Assembly: GCA_949775045.1 (NCBI GenBank)
Contig: OX459100.1
Coordinates: 20,689,768 to 20,753,767 of the forward strand
DNA: 64,000 nucleotides
Direction: 5' to 3'
DNA from: Metridium senile
Lineage: Eukaryota; Cnidaria; Anthozoa; Actiniaria; Metridiidae
The position numbers were made by a program, and so were the translations under genes. This document shows, in pieces, positions 1 to 11,405 of this stretch. Every line of letters starts with the position of its first letter. Positions within the stretch are counted from its first letter, which is position 1. A model generated the notes under the pieces. The model had not been told where the DNA came from. It made no database searches and saw only the letters and a program-made list of their open reading frames with translations.

Positions 1-19
1 CAGAAATATCTGAGAAAAA

Positions 20-1598
20 AATGATGTCCAATGATGATCAATGATGTCCAATGATGGTCAATGATGTCCAATGATGCAGTCAATGATGTCCAATGATGTT
101 CAATGATGTCCAATGATGGTCAATGATGTCCATTTATGATGGTCAATGATGTCCAATGATGGTCAATGATGTCCAATGATGCAGTCAATGATGTCCAATG
201 ATGTTCAATGATGTCCAATGATGGTCAATGATGTCCAATGATGGTCAATGATGTCCAATGATGGTCAATGATGTCCAATGATGGTCAATATGGTCCAATG
301 ATGGTCAATGATGTCCAATGATGGTCAATGATGTCCAATGATGGTCAATGATGTCCAAGGATGGTCAATGATGTCCAATGATGGTCAATGATGTCCAATG
401 ATGGTCAATGATGTTCAATGATGTCCAATGATGGTCAATGATGCCCAATGATGCCCAATGATGGTGAATGATGCCCAATGATGGTCAATGATGGTCAATG
501 GTGTCCAATGATGGTCAATGATGTTCAGTGATGTCCAATGATGGCCAATGATGTCCAATAATGGTGAATGATGCCCAATGATGGTGAATGATGCCCAATG
601 ATGGTCAATGATGGTCAATGGTGTCCAATGATGGTCAATGATGTTCAATGATGTCCAATGATGGTCAATGATGTCCAATAATGGTGAATGATGCCCAATG
701 ATGGTGAATGATGCCCAATGATGGTCAATGATGGTCAATGATGTCCAATGATGGTCAATGATGTTCAATGATGTCCAATGATGGTCAATGATGTCCAATA
801 ATGGTGAATGATGCCCAATGATGGTGAATGATGCCCAATGATGGTCAATGATGGTCAATGATGTCCAATGATGGTCAATGATGCCCAATGATACCCAATG
901 ATGTTAAATGATGTCCAATGATGGTCAATGATGTCCAATGATGGTGATCAATGATGCCCAATGATGGTCAATGATGGTGAATGATGTCCAATGATGGTCA
1001 ATGATGCCCAATGATGCCCAATGATGTTCAATGATGTCCAATGATGGTCAATGATGTCCAATGATGGTGAATGATGTCCAATGATGGTGAATGATGTCCA
1101 ATGATGGTCAATGATGGTGAATGATGGTGAATGATGGTGAATGATGTCCAATGATGGTCAATGATGTCCAATGATGGTCAATGATGGTGAATGATGGTGA
1201 ATGATGGTGAATGATGTCCAATGATGGTCAATGATGTCCAATGATGGTCAATGATGGTCAATGATGCCCAATGATGTCCAATGATGGTCAATGATGCCCA
1301 ATGATGCTCAATGATGCCCAATGATGGTCAATGATGTCCAATGATGGTCAATGATGCCCAATGATGGTCAATGATGCCCAATGATGGTCATGCAATGATG
1401 GTCAATGATGGTCAATGATGCCCAATGATGTCCAATGATGGTCAATGATGTCCAATGATGCCCAATGATGCCCAATGATGGTGAATGATGGTGAATGATG
1501 GTGAATGATGTCCAATGATGGTCAATGATGGTCAATGATGGTCAATGATGTCCAATGATGGTCAATGATGCCCAATTATGCTCAATGATGCTCAATGA
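20..1598. repeat. 10-bp minisatellite (AATGATGNNC unit)
   Basis: About 150 head-to-tail copies of a 10-bp unit such as GTCAATGATG, TCCAATGATG or CCCAATGATG. Variation is confined to the two or three bases between AATGATG blocks. Three units make 30 bp, so one minus-strand frame stays open for long stretches and gives His/Ile-rich ORFs (415-888, 948-1151). These have no start context or splice signals and are not called as genes. A few imperfect units (near 131, 290 and 1390) break the register. Confidence 0.97.
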
Positions 1599-1620
1599 AT
1601 TTTTCATAGTCATATGAAAT
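1596..1620. repeat. 25-bp dispersed repeat, copy 1 (copy 2 at 10929-10953)
   Basis: The 25 bases starting TGAATTTTTCATAGTCATAT are identical at 10929-10953 in the same orientation, while the flanks differ. Copy 1 abuts the end of the 10-bp minisatellite, so it may mark an element border. What element it belongs to is not visible. Confidence 0.6.
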
Positions 1621-2599
1621 CTGTTTATTATGGTAACTGTTTATAACCTGTTTATGACAAGGGATAAAAATGGGACCCTGTTTATGACAGTTTAGGACCC
1701 TGTTTATGTGGAAAAGACGAAAGACCGTGCTGCTCTTCATATTACCTAATTAATATACCTGACTATCACAAAAAAATAAGGAAATTTGGAAATGGGGTAA
1801 AAATATACACTGTTTGATCATGACACTGAAAGCTCAAAAAACCATACCCTTTTTATAACAGAAAGCTCGAAAAACCATACCTAGCTGTTCAGCCGATTAT
1901 CCCCGTATAGTAAATATATGGGAGTACCTTCCCCCCCCCCGGGACTTGGACATGGATTTATAACCTGTATTTTTAGATGGTGTGGCAGTGATGAAATTTC
2001 TCCCTTAAGAGGGACCGGAAAGGGGCGTTTTGCTTTTTGTATTCGCTGGGAATAGTTTATCTTTATGTAAAATACAATAGGTCTAGAAGCATTGACAGTT
2101 GTTGATCTTATACTCTGAAAGGGAACCAGACTTCTACAGACAGACCTATATACTGTCACACACTGTTTAGGGTTTTTACAGAGAATCTCGTAAGGAGATC
2201 CCCAGGCGATGTACTCAAGGGATAAGATGACGGGGAGGTCCAAAGTATTGTTTTGGGTTGACAATTTTCGTTCTGGGATTTTTTTGGGGTCAAGAGACTT
2301 GTTACAATATTTTTTTGGTCTTAAAAAGAAACCCCTATTTGTTGGTGTGTTCATATCTCTGAGTTCAATTTTTGTTTCCATGTGTGTATCAGAAATTTTT
2401 TTTTTTTCCATTAAGGCGTGACCATGAGTTCCGTAAAGAAACATCTTATATACATTCAATAAAATAAATTTTGAGGTATTTAAGATTTTTTGGTGTTCTA
2501 AATTTGCATGCCATGTATCTTTGTGGGTGTAAAATTTCAGGTTTGAGTATTTTTGGGGGGTTTGCAATATGAAGCTCCGTCGGACTCTCCATCATTTTA
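1621..2599. other. Non-coding stretch with an unassigned minus-strand ORF
   Basis: A 228-codon open frame runs on the minus strand (2567 to 1881), long for AT-rich DNA. I recognise no domain in it. It crosses a C10 run at 1931-1940 and includes the dispersed repeat at 2025-2086, so it is more likely repeat-derived or chance than a gene. A second minus-strand frame over 2446-2634 runs through a C-tract. Nothing else is supported here. Confidence 0.3.
2025..2086 (+). repeat. 62-bp direct repeat, copy 1
   Basis: The segment beginning GCGTTTTGCTTTTTGTATTC is repeated at 3831-3892 in the same orientation with two mismatches. The two copies bracket the exon-like region at 3236-3699. Confidence 0.8.
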
Positions 2600-2621
2600 C
2601 CCCCCCCCCCCCCCCCCCCCC
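2600..2621. repeat. Homopolymer C tract (22 bp)
   Basis: Uninterrupted run of 22 C, followed by CACCCC. It resembles the G tract at 29111-29133. The length may be unreliable because sequencing slips on such runs. Confidence 0.9.
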
Positions 2622-3235
2622 ACCCCAAGTACATTCGCCTGGGGGAGATCAGGGTAATTATTCATAAAAAACTTGTTACAAACATCACAAATGACACACA
2701 ATGTACACTCTATGTAAGAAATGGAAGTTTTATTAAAGTTTTTCTTAAAAATATTGTATTTAAAAACCTCGAAAACCAAGCTTGGGCTACCTGTGATTTG
2801 ATTATCCTGGTCACTTCCGTGAGGCTTTGTACCTTTATTTGACCTTGACAAACACAAAACCTGTTTCAAATGTGGGATGGATATGCATATTAGAGCACGA
2901 ATCATGCGCATGGTCAGAAATATGCCAATTGTTTTAAAAACTCTGTCTCTTCTTCATATTTGTATACCTGCAGATAAAACACTGGACCTTTTTTTGGTTG
3001 TTTGTTGATTGTTTGCTAAATTTCAAAACAGTTGACAGTTGTTGTCTTTTTCTTTCCCTTCCTTCATATGAGTTTTACTTATTCTACTTTTTATAATAAA
3101 TTATTTCATTCTACTCCAGTATATTCCAGTTTATTCCTTTGAATCAAGCCTCCAATCCAGTCCTATCCAGTCCTGTCCATAGCTTGTCCCACGGGAACCC
3201 ATGATCCTCTGCGGTTTAAAGGCGCTAATTTCAAG
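2622..3235. other. AT-rich non-coding stretch
   Basis: No coding region or structured repeat is seen. 3090-3180 has several short imperfect CCAGT-type repeats. The end of the stretch (3205-3240) becomes less AT-rich and leads into an AAGATGGCGG motif. Confidence 0.4.
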
Positions 3236-3245
3236 ATGGCGGATG
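3229..3245 (+). promoter_or_regulatory. YY1-like motif over a candidate start codon
   Basis: The sequence CAAGATGGCGG matches the YY1-type core AAGATGGCGG often seen just downstream of transcription starts in animal promoters. Its ATG (3236) opens a 12-codon frame that ends at a canonical GTAAGT donor (3272), which supports a first exon. The regulatory role is inferred. Confidence 0.4.
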
Positions 3246-3699
3246 TTAAGAAACGTTTTTGGAAAATTATGGTAAGTACAGCGAAAATACCTCTAGAAAT
3301 ATCACTAGATTATAAATAAGAGTTTTCAATATATTTTTAGCGATGTTTTTTAGGTTTTTGTGTTTAAAATGGGAATTTTCGTGAAGTTTAAAATCGGTGT
3401 TGTTTATTTGCATGTGGCCGCTTGTCGTACAGAAAAATCATCTGGTTTGATTAGTTGTTTCTTTAAAATAGTCGTATTTATGTGTTGTTGTGCACTTATT
3501 TACACATTTATTAGACTTTTAGATATTTAGAGACTTGTTTTGAAACTTGCTTGTTTTTATTTTGCAGAGACTGAGCTCCGTCTGGAGGTCAATTTCACTG
3601 AAAGTAATGCAAACATATTCGATGGAGAAACTTAAAGTTTGAAAAGATTTTCCAGCTGAATACCATCCTAGACAACTGAGAAAGAGACAAAACAAAGTG
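3236..3699 (+). pseudogene. Candidate two-exon gene fragment with internal stop
   Basis: Exon 1 (3236-3271) reads 12 codons from an ATG in good context to a GTAAGT donor in phase 0. A TTTTATTTTGCAG acceptor then opens exon 2 (3568-3699), which reads 24 codons before a TGA at 3640-3642. Beyond the TGA the same frame stays open to a GTAAGC donor at 3700. The inverted copy at 11113-11405 is open across the equivalent point with a Cys codon, so this copy looks nonsense-mutated. The shared peptide includes DFPAEYHPRQLRKR. A basic stretch after a DFP motif is reminiscent of LINE ORF1 C-terminal regions, but that is only a guess. A dispersed-repeat exon is as likely as a host gene. Confidence 0.35.
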
Positions 3700-3830
3700 G
3701 TAAGCTACAAAACGGGGATGTATATGTGTGTGGTGTTGGTGAGTACATGAGGTATTTTATGGCCGTTTTGCATTTGCTGTTGCTTAGTTGTTTAACTGTA
3801 GGACTATGAAAATAGACCATTCTGTCAAGG

Positions 3831-3892
3831 ACGTTTTGCTTTTTGTATTCGCTGGGAATAGTTTATCTTTATGTAGAATACAATAGGTCTAG
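3831..3892 (+). repeat. 62-bp direct repeat, copy 2
   Basis: Partner of 2025-2086, with two mismatches. Confidence 0.8.
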
Positions 3893-4791
3893 TAATTGAT
3901 ATTAACCATTTAAAATAAAATCAACATTAATGCATAAATAGTATAATATTTATAAACCTATCACTGACCATAGTGGAAAACATGGATTTATTGGTTTACT
4001 CATAGTGTTTAATGACAAAAATGGTGATTGAAATCATACTCAAGAATCATACTCATACTCATTGAAATCATACTCATTTGACCGGTTAGACATTTAATTA
4101 ATGTACCATTTAAGTCTGCATTTAATACTGAATATTATAGACTGCGTTATAATCTGATGCCTGACTGTTGTGCCGGGAGACAATTCCCTGCTCTTTTCAA
4201 ATAGTACAACAATCTATTACATCCACCTTATATAGGAATTAGAGTGAAGGCAGACAGGACCTCCGGTTTTAGGTCCTTATCCGAGAAGACAAGGCACCAC
4301 AAGAGTAAAGTGTCTTGCCCAAGGACACAACAATCTAACCCAACATTATGGACTAGGTTCTTGTTTCTTCTTGGTTTATTACTCTTCTTAGTAGTTCACA
4401 CTAATACAAGAAGGATTTTAAAAGGGAAAAAATACATATTTAAATAAATGTTCTACAATCGTTTTAAATGTAAGGGAACTTTCATGCAGGTTTGAAAGCA
4501 TTGAAAGAGAGGATGTCAACTGCTTCTGGTGGCAATAAGTTAAACTAATCAAGTACATTTCTCCACTACATATCCTGCATCTGAGTGATGCTAAAGAACC
4601 CACACAACTATTCAGGTAGAGTAGGCCAGTAATTAAGTTGCCGGTGTGTGTGGTGTGACCTGTCTGGACTACAGGGTCCACTGTTAATTGGCACTGTAAG
4701 CTATTGTGGTGTCTCTGCCTTCGTATGAAGGAAAAGTGAAACAAAACAATCAATCAAAAACAAGCAAGGACAAACATTAACAATATAGTAA
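3893..4791. other. Non-coding stretch
   Basis: AT-rich. Short open frames at 4244-4447 (plus) and 4418-4753 (minus) show no recognisable domain and no splice context. 4030-4080 has a small local duplication of the words 'actcatactcattgaaatc'. Confidence 0.4.
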
Positions 4792-4795
4792 TTAA

Positions 4796-6109
4796 GGTAG
4801 GCCTGGAGGCTATCGTTCACCTCTCTGTTTCAAATAGGTCATTTAAATTTCGAAGCATATTGCATTGTTTAGTACTTGTACAAAGTTTTAGATCTATACG
4901 TGCATTATTTCTAGAGATATACTCCCTCAAAGTTTGGTATCTAACAACATATTTTCGTGGCAAAATGGAAGAGTGACATGCAGCGAAACAAAAGAATAGA
5001 AGACAACTACATTGTTGAGTCTTTGACAGATCTGGCTACTTCACACATTTGGAAAACTGATCATTTTGCTTGACCAGTGGTTAGATAGATATATCACTGG
5101 TTCAGTGGACGCACTGTAACTTCAAAGCCATTTTCTTTGAATGAAAATACTATTTAACTGTTACAATTTTAGTATTCATATTAGTTCCGTACTGGGTCTC
5201 TCTACTGGTCTTGTTTTGTTGTTCTTTGAGAACAAACTCACAAGCCAATATCTTGTGTCAGTTTTAAATTGTCTGCCTTCTGGACTTTCAAAGCCGGAAA
5301 TGTATTTCTATGTATACGTTTGGAATCCATCGCATATGGCATGCGAGCTGTCATTGTTGGTCAAGAGGCGTCGTTACTAAGAGTGACGTCACATGCTTCA
5401 TCTGATTTGTTTCGCGGGAATAACTCCTAGTCATATAAGGAGTTTATTACCTTTTTGGAATGTTTTTCGGGCTATTTTAAGCAGTTAAAGATCGAATGTA
5501 ACGCAACAACATATATTTGATGACTGATGTGACCGATTTGTGGTGTTTACTAGAAAATTCCATCATTTTAAGGCCTAACTAAAAACGCCATTCTATGCGA
5601 TATGTTGTAAACAAAACAAATTCTATATTATAACTAGGTTTTTCTTTATTTATCTGAAACTTTGCTGAAGAAGACAAGACATAATTTAGAACTTTTTCAC
5701 TGCAGTTCGCCGCAGTTCGACATTAGGCTTTATAAGCGTGATAATTTGCACTTATTTTACGACTTTAAATGTGCCCATAATTTCTTTTGATTTTAATATT
5801 TTTTGGAAAACTGCAGTGAAAAGTTGTATTTTGGAACAATAATAAAGCTATAAAAAGTTTGGATGATTGAGTAAAAGCTAGAGACTTGAGCTTCAAATTT
5901 CTGAATTTTCATGTCTTACTAGAGCTCTGAGAAATTCCAAGCATTCCTATAATTCCTTCAAATTTCCAATAACAAAACATTTTTTTTAGAAAGCACATAT
6001 TCTAAAGAGTCTATTGTAAAGGTTTGGTAAGTTTTCAAGTAAAATAAGGCCACTTTTTATTTTCTTCAAATCCGACGACTTTTGACACCGAATAGCCTCC
6101 AGGACTACC
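4796..6109. mobile_element. TTAA-flanked inverted-repeat element A (1.3 kb, non-autonomous)
   Basis: The ends are TTAA followed by GGTAGGCCTGGAGGCTAT (left, TTAA at 4792-4795) and, read inward from the right (TTAA at 6110-6113), GGTAGTCCTGGAGGCTAT. One mismatch separates these terminal inverted repeats. A TTAA on each side is the target-site signature of piggyBac-type transposition, although these termini do not start with the usual CCC. No transposase is visible inside (one 79-codon frame at 5141-5380 has no known domain), so it would need a transposase supplied elsewhere. It shares TTAA plus GGTA with element B (11714-14408). An internal foldback lies near 5690-5828. Confidence 0.7.
5690..5828. 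repeat. Short foldback inside element A
   Basis: AACTTTTTCACTGCAGTT near 5691 is complementary to AACTGCAGTGAAAAGTT near 5812, leaving a loop of about 100 bp. Confidence 0.5.
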
Positions 6110-6113
6110 TTAA

Positions 6114-6550
6114 TAATAATTTATTGAACTAATATAAAACAGCTTCATGCTATATGAATTATGAATATAATACAAATAATAATATGATAGAAAATGTTAA
6201 TGATTAATACATTGTATAAAGTAAACATCCTAATAACAAAATCAGTAAATTCATAATTAAATAAATGTCTAATTAAAACTAAATATAACCAAAAATGTTA
6301 TGAAGTTGCAAATGCTTTAAAATTTGAAAAGTTGCTATCTCTCAATATTTCAAGTGTGCATAATGTTTGCACATGGTTTGATTGTATCAAGTCCTCTTTG
6401 TGAATAAAACAAACAACAAGTGAACAGTCCTCAAAGATATGAACAGATGCCATCTGTTGCTGCTTAATCACTATATGGTGCAACACAACCAAGGCTGTAC
6501 TGAAAACAATAACAAAAAGATATGATATGCTACAAACAGCTATATGAATT
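6114..6550. other. AT-rich non-coding stretch
   Basis: Very AT-rich, with no coding or structured signal beyond short open frames. Confidence 0.4.
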
Positions 6551-6665
6551 TACAATAAAAGAACATTGATTTGCTATGTACAAAAGAAAATCTATTTGCT
6601 ACAAGAGGACATTGATTTGCTACATGAGGACATTGACTTGCTACAAAAGAACATTGATTTGCTAC
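6551..6665. repeat. 21-bp heptad minisatellite, left arm
   Basis: Five or so imperfect 21-bp units of the type TTGCTACAAAAGAACATTGAT. The array is cut at about 6666 by a LINE fragment and resumes at about 7597. Confidence 0.85.
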
Positions 6666-7596
6666 TTTGGACTTTTATTCAAGGACAATTTTCAGTTAAA
6701 TGCCTTAATAACATAATCGTATCAGACGTTTGAGCTGATGGATGTCCGTCTGCGAAGTCTAGAGACTATTAGGATTATCATTGTGTATCACCCACCTGAC
6801 AGTTTATCCATTTCACTATTTTATGAAGAGTTCTCAAGACTATTGGAACACATTACAGCTGATTCCTGCAACCGCATATTGATAACTGGTAACTTTAATT
6901 TCCATATCGACAATCTTAACAACATTCATGCTAGATCTTTTGTAGAAATTATTGAATCTTTCAATCTCAATACTCATGCAGCATGTTGGTGAGAAAACTC
7001 ATGTTAGTGGACATACTCTCGACGTCATAATTACTAAAGCTGATGATCGCCTTATCAACAAAATTAAAACGACCGACCCTATAATATCTGACCATCTGGC
7101 TGTACTATGACTCTTAAGAAACCACAGTTCACAGGAAAAGATGTCTATTTCCGGAAACTTCGGTCCAATGACATTGATTCTCTTAGTACTGATATCAATA
7201 AGGCTCACAACTGATCCAACAACAGTCTGATAATCTTGATGCCTTGGTTTCACAATATGATGATGTCCTGCGGTCATTGCTTGATTGTCATGCACCATTA
7301 AAAAAGTGTGTAGTTACCATCAGACCTCACGCACCCTGGTACACACCGGAAGTTACTACTGAAAAGCGTAAATCGAGATGCCTATGTTTACCAATGCTGC
7401 GTTGTAACAAATTTGATCACAACCTTAAAATCAACATTATTACTATACTTCAATTATACATGAACATGCTTCTGACCCAAAAGTGCTATTTAGAACAGTA
7501 AAAAAGCTTCTGCAAAAACCACTTGACAAGAGATATCCGATGTTGCCTGATAATACTACTTTAGCTGAATCATTTGCTGACTTCTTCAATAAAAAA
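6666..7596 (+). mobile_element. Decayed LINE endonuclease-domain fragment
   Basis: Translating across frames gives the hallmarks of a CR1/Jockey-type LINE ORF2 apurinic-endonuclease domain. First comes ELMDVRLRSLETIRIIIVYH (near 6730-6790) and LITGNFNFH (near 6885). In the next frame come GHTLDVIITKADD and the catalytic-type SDHLAV (7010-7115). In a third frame come LVSQYDDVLRSLLDCHAPLK and RPHAPWYTPE (7240-7350), then the linker towards the RT (ESFADFF, near 7570). At least three frameshifts and several stops break it. Both 5' and 3' parts are missing, with no RT. It sits exactly between two arms of the 21-bp minisatellite. Confidence 0.8.
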
Positions 7597-9290
7597 GATT
7601 TGACTACAAAAGAAAATCAATTTGCTACAAAAGAACATTGATTTGCTACAAGAGGACATTGATTTGCTACAAGAGGACATTGATTTGCTACAAAAGAACA
7701 TTGATTTCCTTCAAAAGAACATTGATTTGCTACAAAAGAACATTGATTTCCTTCAAAAGAACATTGATTTGCTACAAAAGAACATTGATTTGCTACAAAA
7801 GAACATTGATTTGCTACAAGAGGACATTGATTTGCTACAAGAGGACATTGATTTGCTGCAAAAGAACATTGATTTGCTACAAAAGAACATTGATTTGCTA
7901 CAAAAGAACATTGATTTGCTACAAAACAACATTGATTTGCTACAAGAGGACATTGATTTGCTATAAGAGAACATTGTTTTTCTACAAAAGGACATTGATT
8001 TGCTACAAAAGAACATTGATTTGCTAAAAAAGAACATTGATTTGCTACAAAAGAACATTGATTTGCTACAAAAGAACATTGATTTGCTACAAAAGAACAT
8101 TGATTTGCTAAAAAAGAACATTGATTTGCTACAAGAGGACATTGATTTGCTACAAAAGAACATTGATTTGCTACAAAAGAACATTGATTTGCTAAAAAAG
8201 AACATTGGTTTGCTACAAGAGGACATTGATTTGCTACAAGAGGACATTGATTTGCTACAAAAGAACATTGATTTGCTAAAAAAGAACATTGATTTGCTTA
8301 AAAAAGAACATTGATTTGCTACAAGAGGACATTGATTTGCTACAAAAGAACATTGATTTGCTAAAAAAGAACATTGATTTGCTACAAGAGGACATTGATT
8401 TGCTATAAGAGAACATTGTTTTGCTACAAGAGGACATTGATTTGCTACAAAAGAACATTGATTTCCTTCAAAAGAACATTGATTTGCTACAAAAGAACAT
8501 TGATTTGCTACAAGAGGACATTGATTTGCTACAAGAGGACATTGATTTGCTACAAAAGAAATTTGATTTCCTTCAAAAGAACATTGATTTGCTACAAAAG
8601 AACATTGATTTCCTTCAAAAGAACATTGATTTGCTACAAAAGAACATTGATTTGCTACAAAAGAACATTGATTTGCTACAAGAGGACATTGATTTGCTAC
8701 AAGAGGACATTGATTTGCTGCAAAAGAACATTGATTTGCTACAAAAGAACATTGATTTGCTACAAAAGAACATTGATTTGCTACAAGAGGACATTGATTT
8801 GCTATAAGAGAACATTGTTTTTCTACAAAAGAACATTGATTTGCTAAAAAAGAACATTGATTTGCTACAAGAGGACATTGATTTGCTATAAGAGAACATT
8901 GATTTGCTACAAAAGAACATTGATTTCCTTCAAAAGAACATTGATTTGCTACAAAAGAACATTGATTTGCTACAAGAGGACATTGATTTGCTACAAGAGG
9001 ACATTGATTTGCTACAAAAGAACATTGATTTGCTAAAAAAAGAACATTGATTTGCTCAAAAGGGGAATCTATTGCTGCAAGAGGATATTTATTTGCTACA
9101 CAAGTACTTTTTTGTTACAAAAGGACACTGATTTGCTAAAAAAATATATTAATCTATTTCAAAAATACATATATTTGGTACAAGATGGTATTTTATTGGC
9201 ACTGGAAGATATGTATTTGCTACAAGATAACATTTTATTGCCACAACAATGTATTGATTTGCAACAACAAGACTTGCTACAAGGATTTTC
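7597..9290. repeat. 21-bp heptad minisatellite, main array
   Basis: About 70 copies of a 21-bp unit with two main variants (CTACAAAAGAACATTGATTTG and CTACAAGAGGACATTGATTTG types). Because 21 is a multiple of 3, two plus frames and one minus frame are open for long runs. One of them spells LLQKNID and LLQEDID heptads. The array decays gradually from 9060 to 9290, as old array edges do. No start, promoter or splice context supports translation. Confidence 0.95.
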
Positions 9291-9375
9291 ACCAATATCT
9301 AACAAAAGAGATATAATCTGTAGCCTCAAGAAGACAATCTTTGCCTTAAATACAATATTTTATAACTCTGAAAAA

Positions 9376-9905
9376 TTGACAGTCTTGATGATAATGACAA
9401 TATCTATTATACAGCTTTACTACCTATGCTACAAGAGTGCTTCATATTAGAAGTACAGGCAAGAACCTTTCCAAGAAGATTGACAGCTATGATGATGATA
9501 TCTATCATACAGCTCTCTACATATCCTACAAGAGTGCTTCATATTACAGACAAGAACATTTCCAAGAAAATTGACAGCTATCATGATATCTATCATACAG
9601 CTCTCTACATATCCTACAAGAGTGCTTCATATTAGAAGTACAGACAAAAACCTTTCCTAGATGACTAACAGCTATGATAATACAAATGTATCTCTCATAC
9701 AGCTCTCTACATATTCCTACAATGGTGCACCATATTCAAGTACAAACAAGAACCTTTACTAGATAATTAACAGCTATGATGATATCTATCATACAGCTCT
9801 ACGTATCCTACAAGAGTGCTTCATATTTGAAGTACAGACAAGAACATTTCCAAGATGATTGACAGCTATGATGATATCCATCATACAGCTCTCTACATAT
9901 CTCTC
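9376..9905 (+). repeat. ~95-bp tandem repeat, about six units
   Basis: Units begin near TTGACAGCTATGATGATATC and run through CATACAGCTCTCTACATATC, CTACAAGAGTGCTTCATATT and ACAGACAAGAACATTTCCAA. Copies differ by small indels. Each unit contains the words CTACAA and AAGAACAT, which also occur in the adjacent heptad array, so the two may share ancestry. Confidence 0.9.
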
Positions 9906-10044
9906 TGCATATCACAATGCAAGCTGCTTTGCAAAGATTACTTTCACACAAGAGTTCAAAATTTCAAAGCAACTAACAAAGGGACATTTAGCCGTATCAC
10001 CACTGAGCACCTAGAAGATGTCATGATGGGCACATTTTTCTATA

Positions 10045-10410
10045 TTATAATTATCTGGGCAATTTTTTACATTTAATCAAGAGAATCTCATTTTTTCAAA
10101 AACATTAATTACTTCAGGAAACAAGTGGGAAAATGTGAATATAATGTGATCTAAGCATTTCCAGGGCAACCATTCTGCTATTTTGGTCAGATATCAGCAT
10201 GTTTTTTCATATTAATATATATAGTTTTTGTATATTTGTTTCTATATTTAATTATCTGGGCAAATTTTCTTTAAACATTGAATTAAAACAACAGGAAACA
10301 AGTGGGAATATATAATTGGAGCAATCTTTAGAACAGCAACTTTTACTGGAAAAGTTTTTCCTGGGCAACCTTTCTAGTATTTTGGTCAGATGTGAAGAAG
10401 TTTTTATATT
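10045..10410 (+). repeat. Imperfect ~200-bp tandem duplication
   Basis: The words ATTATCTGGGCAA, AGGAAACAAGTGGGAA, GGGCAACC and TATTTTGGTCAGAT occur in the same order at 10048-10195 and again at 10249-10390. Confidence 0.75.
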
Positions 10411-10928
10411 ATTTCATTCAAGATTGTTTTGCTCATTGCTAACAATAGAGACTGTTAACTGACAAGCCTTCACTTTTGTTGTTTACATTTCTTCTTGCCC
10501 CACAGCCAGGAATACCGGCTAACAGCACAAGGGTCTGTTTTGACACAAGTATATATCATGATTCACACCTTTTTAAGAATAAAAGAATACAGATAAATGA
10601 AAAACATTTATAGAGATAAACAAATAACTATTTAAATAAAGGAAAACATAAAAGCAAAAAGAAAGCTAAACAACAAAAATAAACACGCAAATAGAAGAAA
10701 TAAAGTAAAAAAAGCAACATTTACCAAAACAAAAATAAAACAAAAAATAAAAATGTATGTTAATGGGGACGGTAGGGTTTTTCTAACCATGACTCCTAAA
10801 GCAGATACAAGTAATAGAGCAGATTTCAAATGACTATGAAAGGCTCATGGTATGAACACAGTTAAGGCACAGAAAGGCAAATCAAAATTCAGAAACATCA
10901 TAGTTGCAGCAAGGCACACACACACCAC
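10411..10928. other. Non-coding stretch
   Basis: 10560-10760 is strongly A-rich. No gene or structured repeat is recognised. Confidence 0.4.
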
Positions 10929-10953
10929 TGAATTTTTCATAGTCATATGAAAT
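10929..10953. repeat. 25-bp dispersed repeat, copy 2
   Basis: Identical to 1596-1620. Confidence 0.6.
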
Positions 10954-11112
10954 AGTTCACTATTGCAGGTCAGTTTTGGGTATTGCAATTTGTTCTTTAC
11001 TTGGGTTTAACTTTATTTTAAATTGTTAAAATCAATTGTTAGATTTACTGTACTCTATTTAAAGTTGAACCATTCCTAGTTGATGTAAGAAGTAAAACTT
11101 CCTTGTAGGAAT

Positions 11113-11405
11113 GGTCCTTTTTTATAGTTTTACAGTTCAACAGCAGAGCAACAGCAAATACAAAACAGCCATAAAATACCTTGTGTACTCACCAACACCA
11201 CACACATATACAGCACTGTTTTGTAGCTTACTACTTTGTTTAGTCTCTTTCTCAGTTGTCTAGGATGGTATTCAGCTGGAAAATCTCTACAAACTTGCAA
11301 GTTTTCTCCTAGAAATGTTTGTAAGCCTTCAGTAGTTGGTGCTTCCTTATCGTAGCTCTGTGTTTTGCATAGAAGCTGATCTCCACAAGAGGACCATGTA
11401 TGCAC
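11113..11405 (-). repeat. Inverted copy of the 3568-3830 exon-like repeat
   Basis: Read on the minus strand, this segment matches 3620-3830 closely. It includes the coding-like tract RDFPAEYHPRQLRKRLNK, a GTAAGC donor-like site and the following intron-like sequence with TGTGTGTGGTGTTGGTGAGT. The minus-strand frame is open for 91 codons from 11405. Unlike the 3.6-kb copy it has no stop in the exon-like part. Its exact product is unknown. Confidence 0.6.

Noticed and set aside
415..1151. Minus-strand His/Ile-rich ORFs in the first kilobase
   Set aside because: They are frames through the 10-bp minisatellite.
20..1598. CRISPR-like array
   Set aside because: The units are direct 10-bp tandem copies with no unique spacers, in a eukaryotic context.
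1881..2567. 228-codon minus ORF as a host gene
   Set aside because: It crosses a C10 run and a dispersed repeat and shows no known domain or splice evidence. Listed only as an unassigned open frame.
7622..8920. Coiled-coil-like ORFs (LLQKNID) and their Cys/Lys/Ser-rich shadows
   Set aside because: Frames through the 21-bp minisatellite. No promoter, start context or splice site is seen, and several frames are open together.
10632..10829. Phe/Leu-rich minus ORF (65 codons)
   Set aside because: It comes from an A-rich tract read in reverse. Composition explains the apparent membrane protein.
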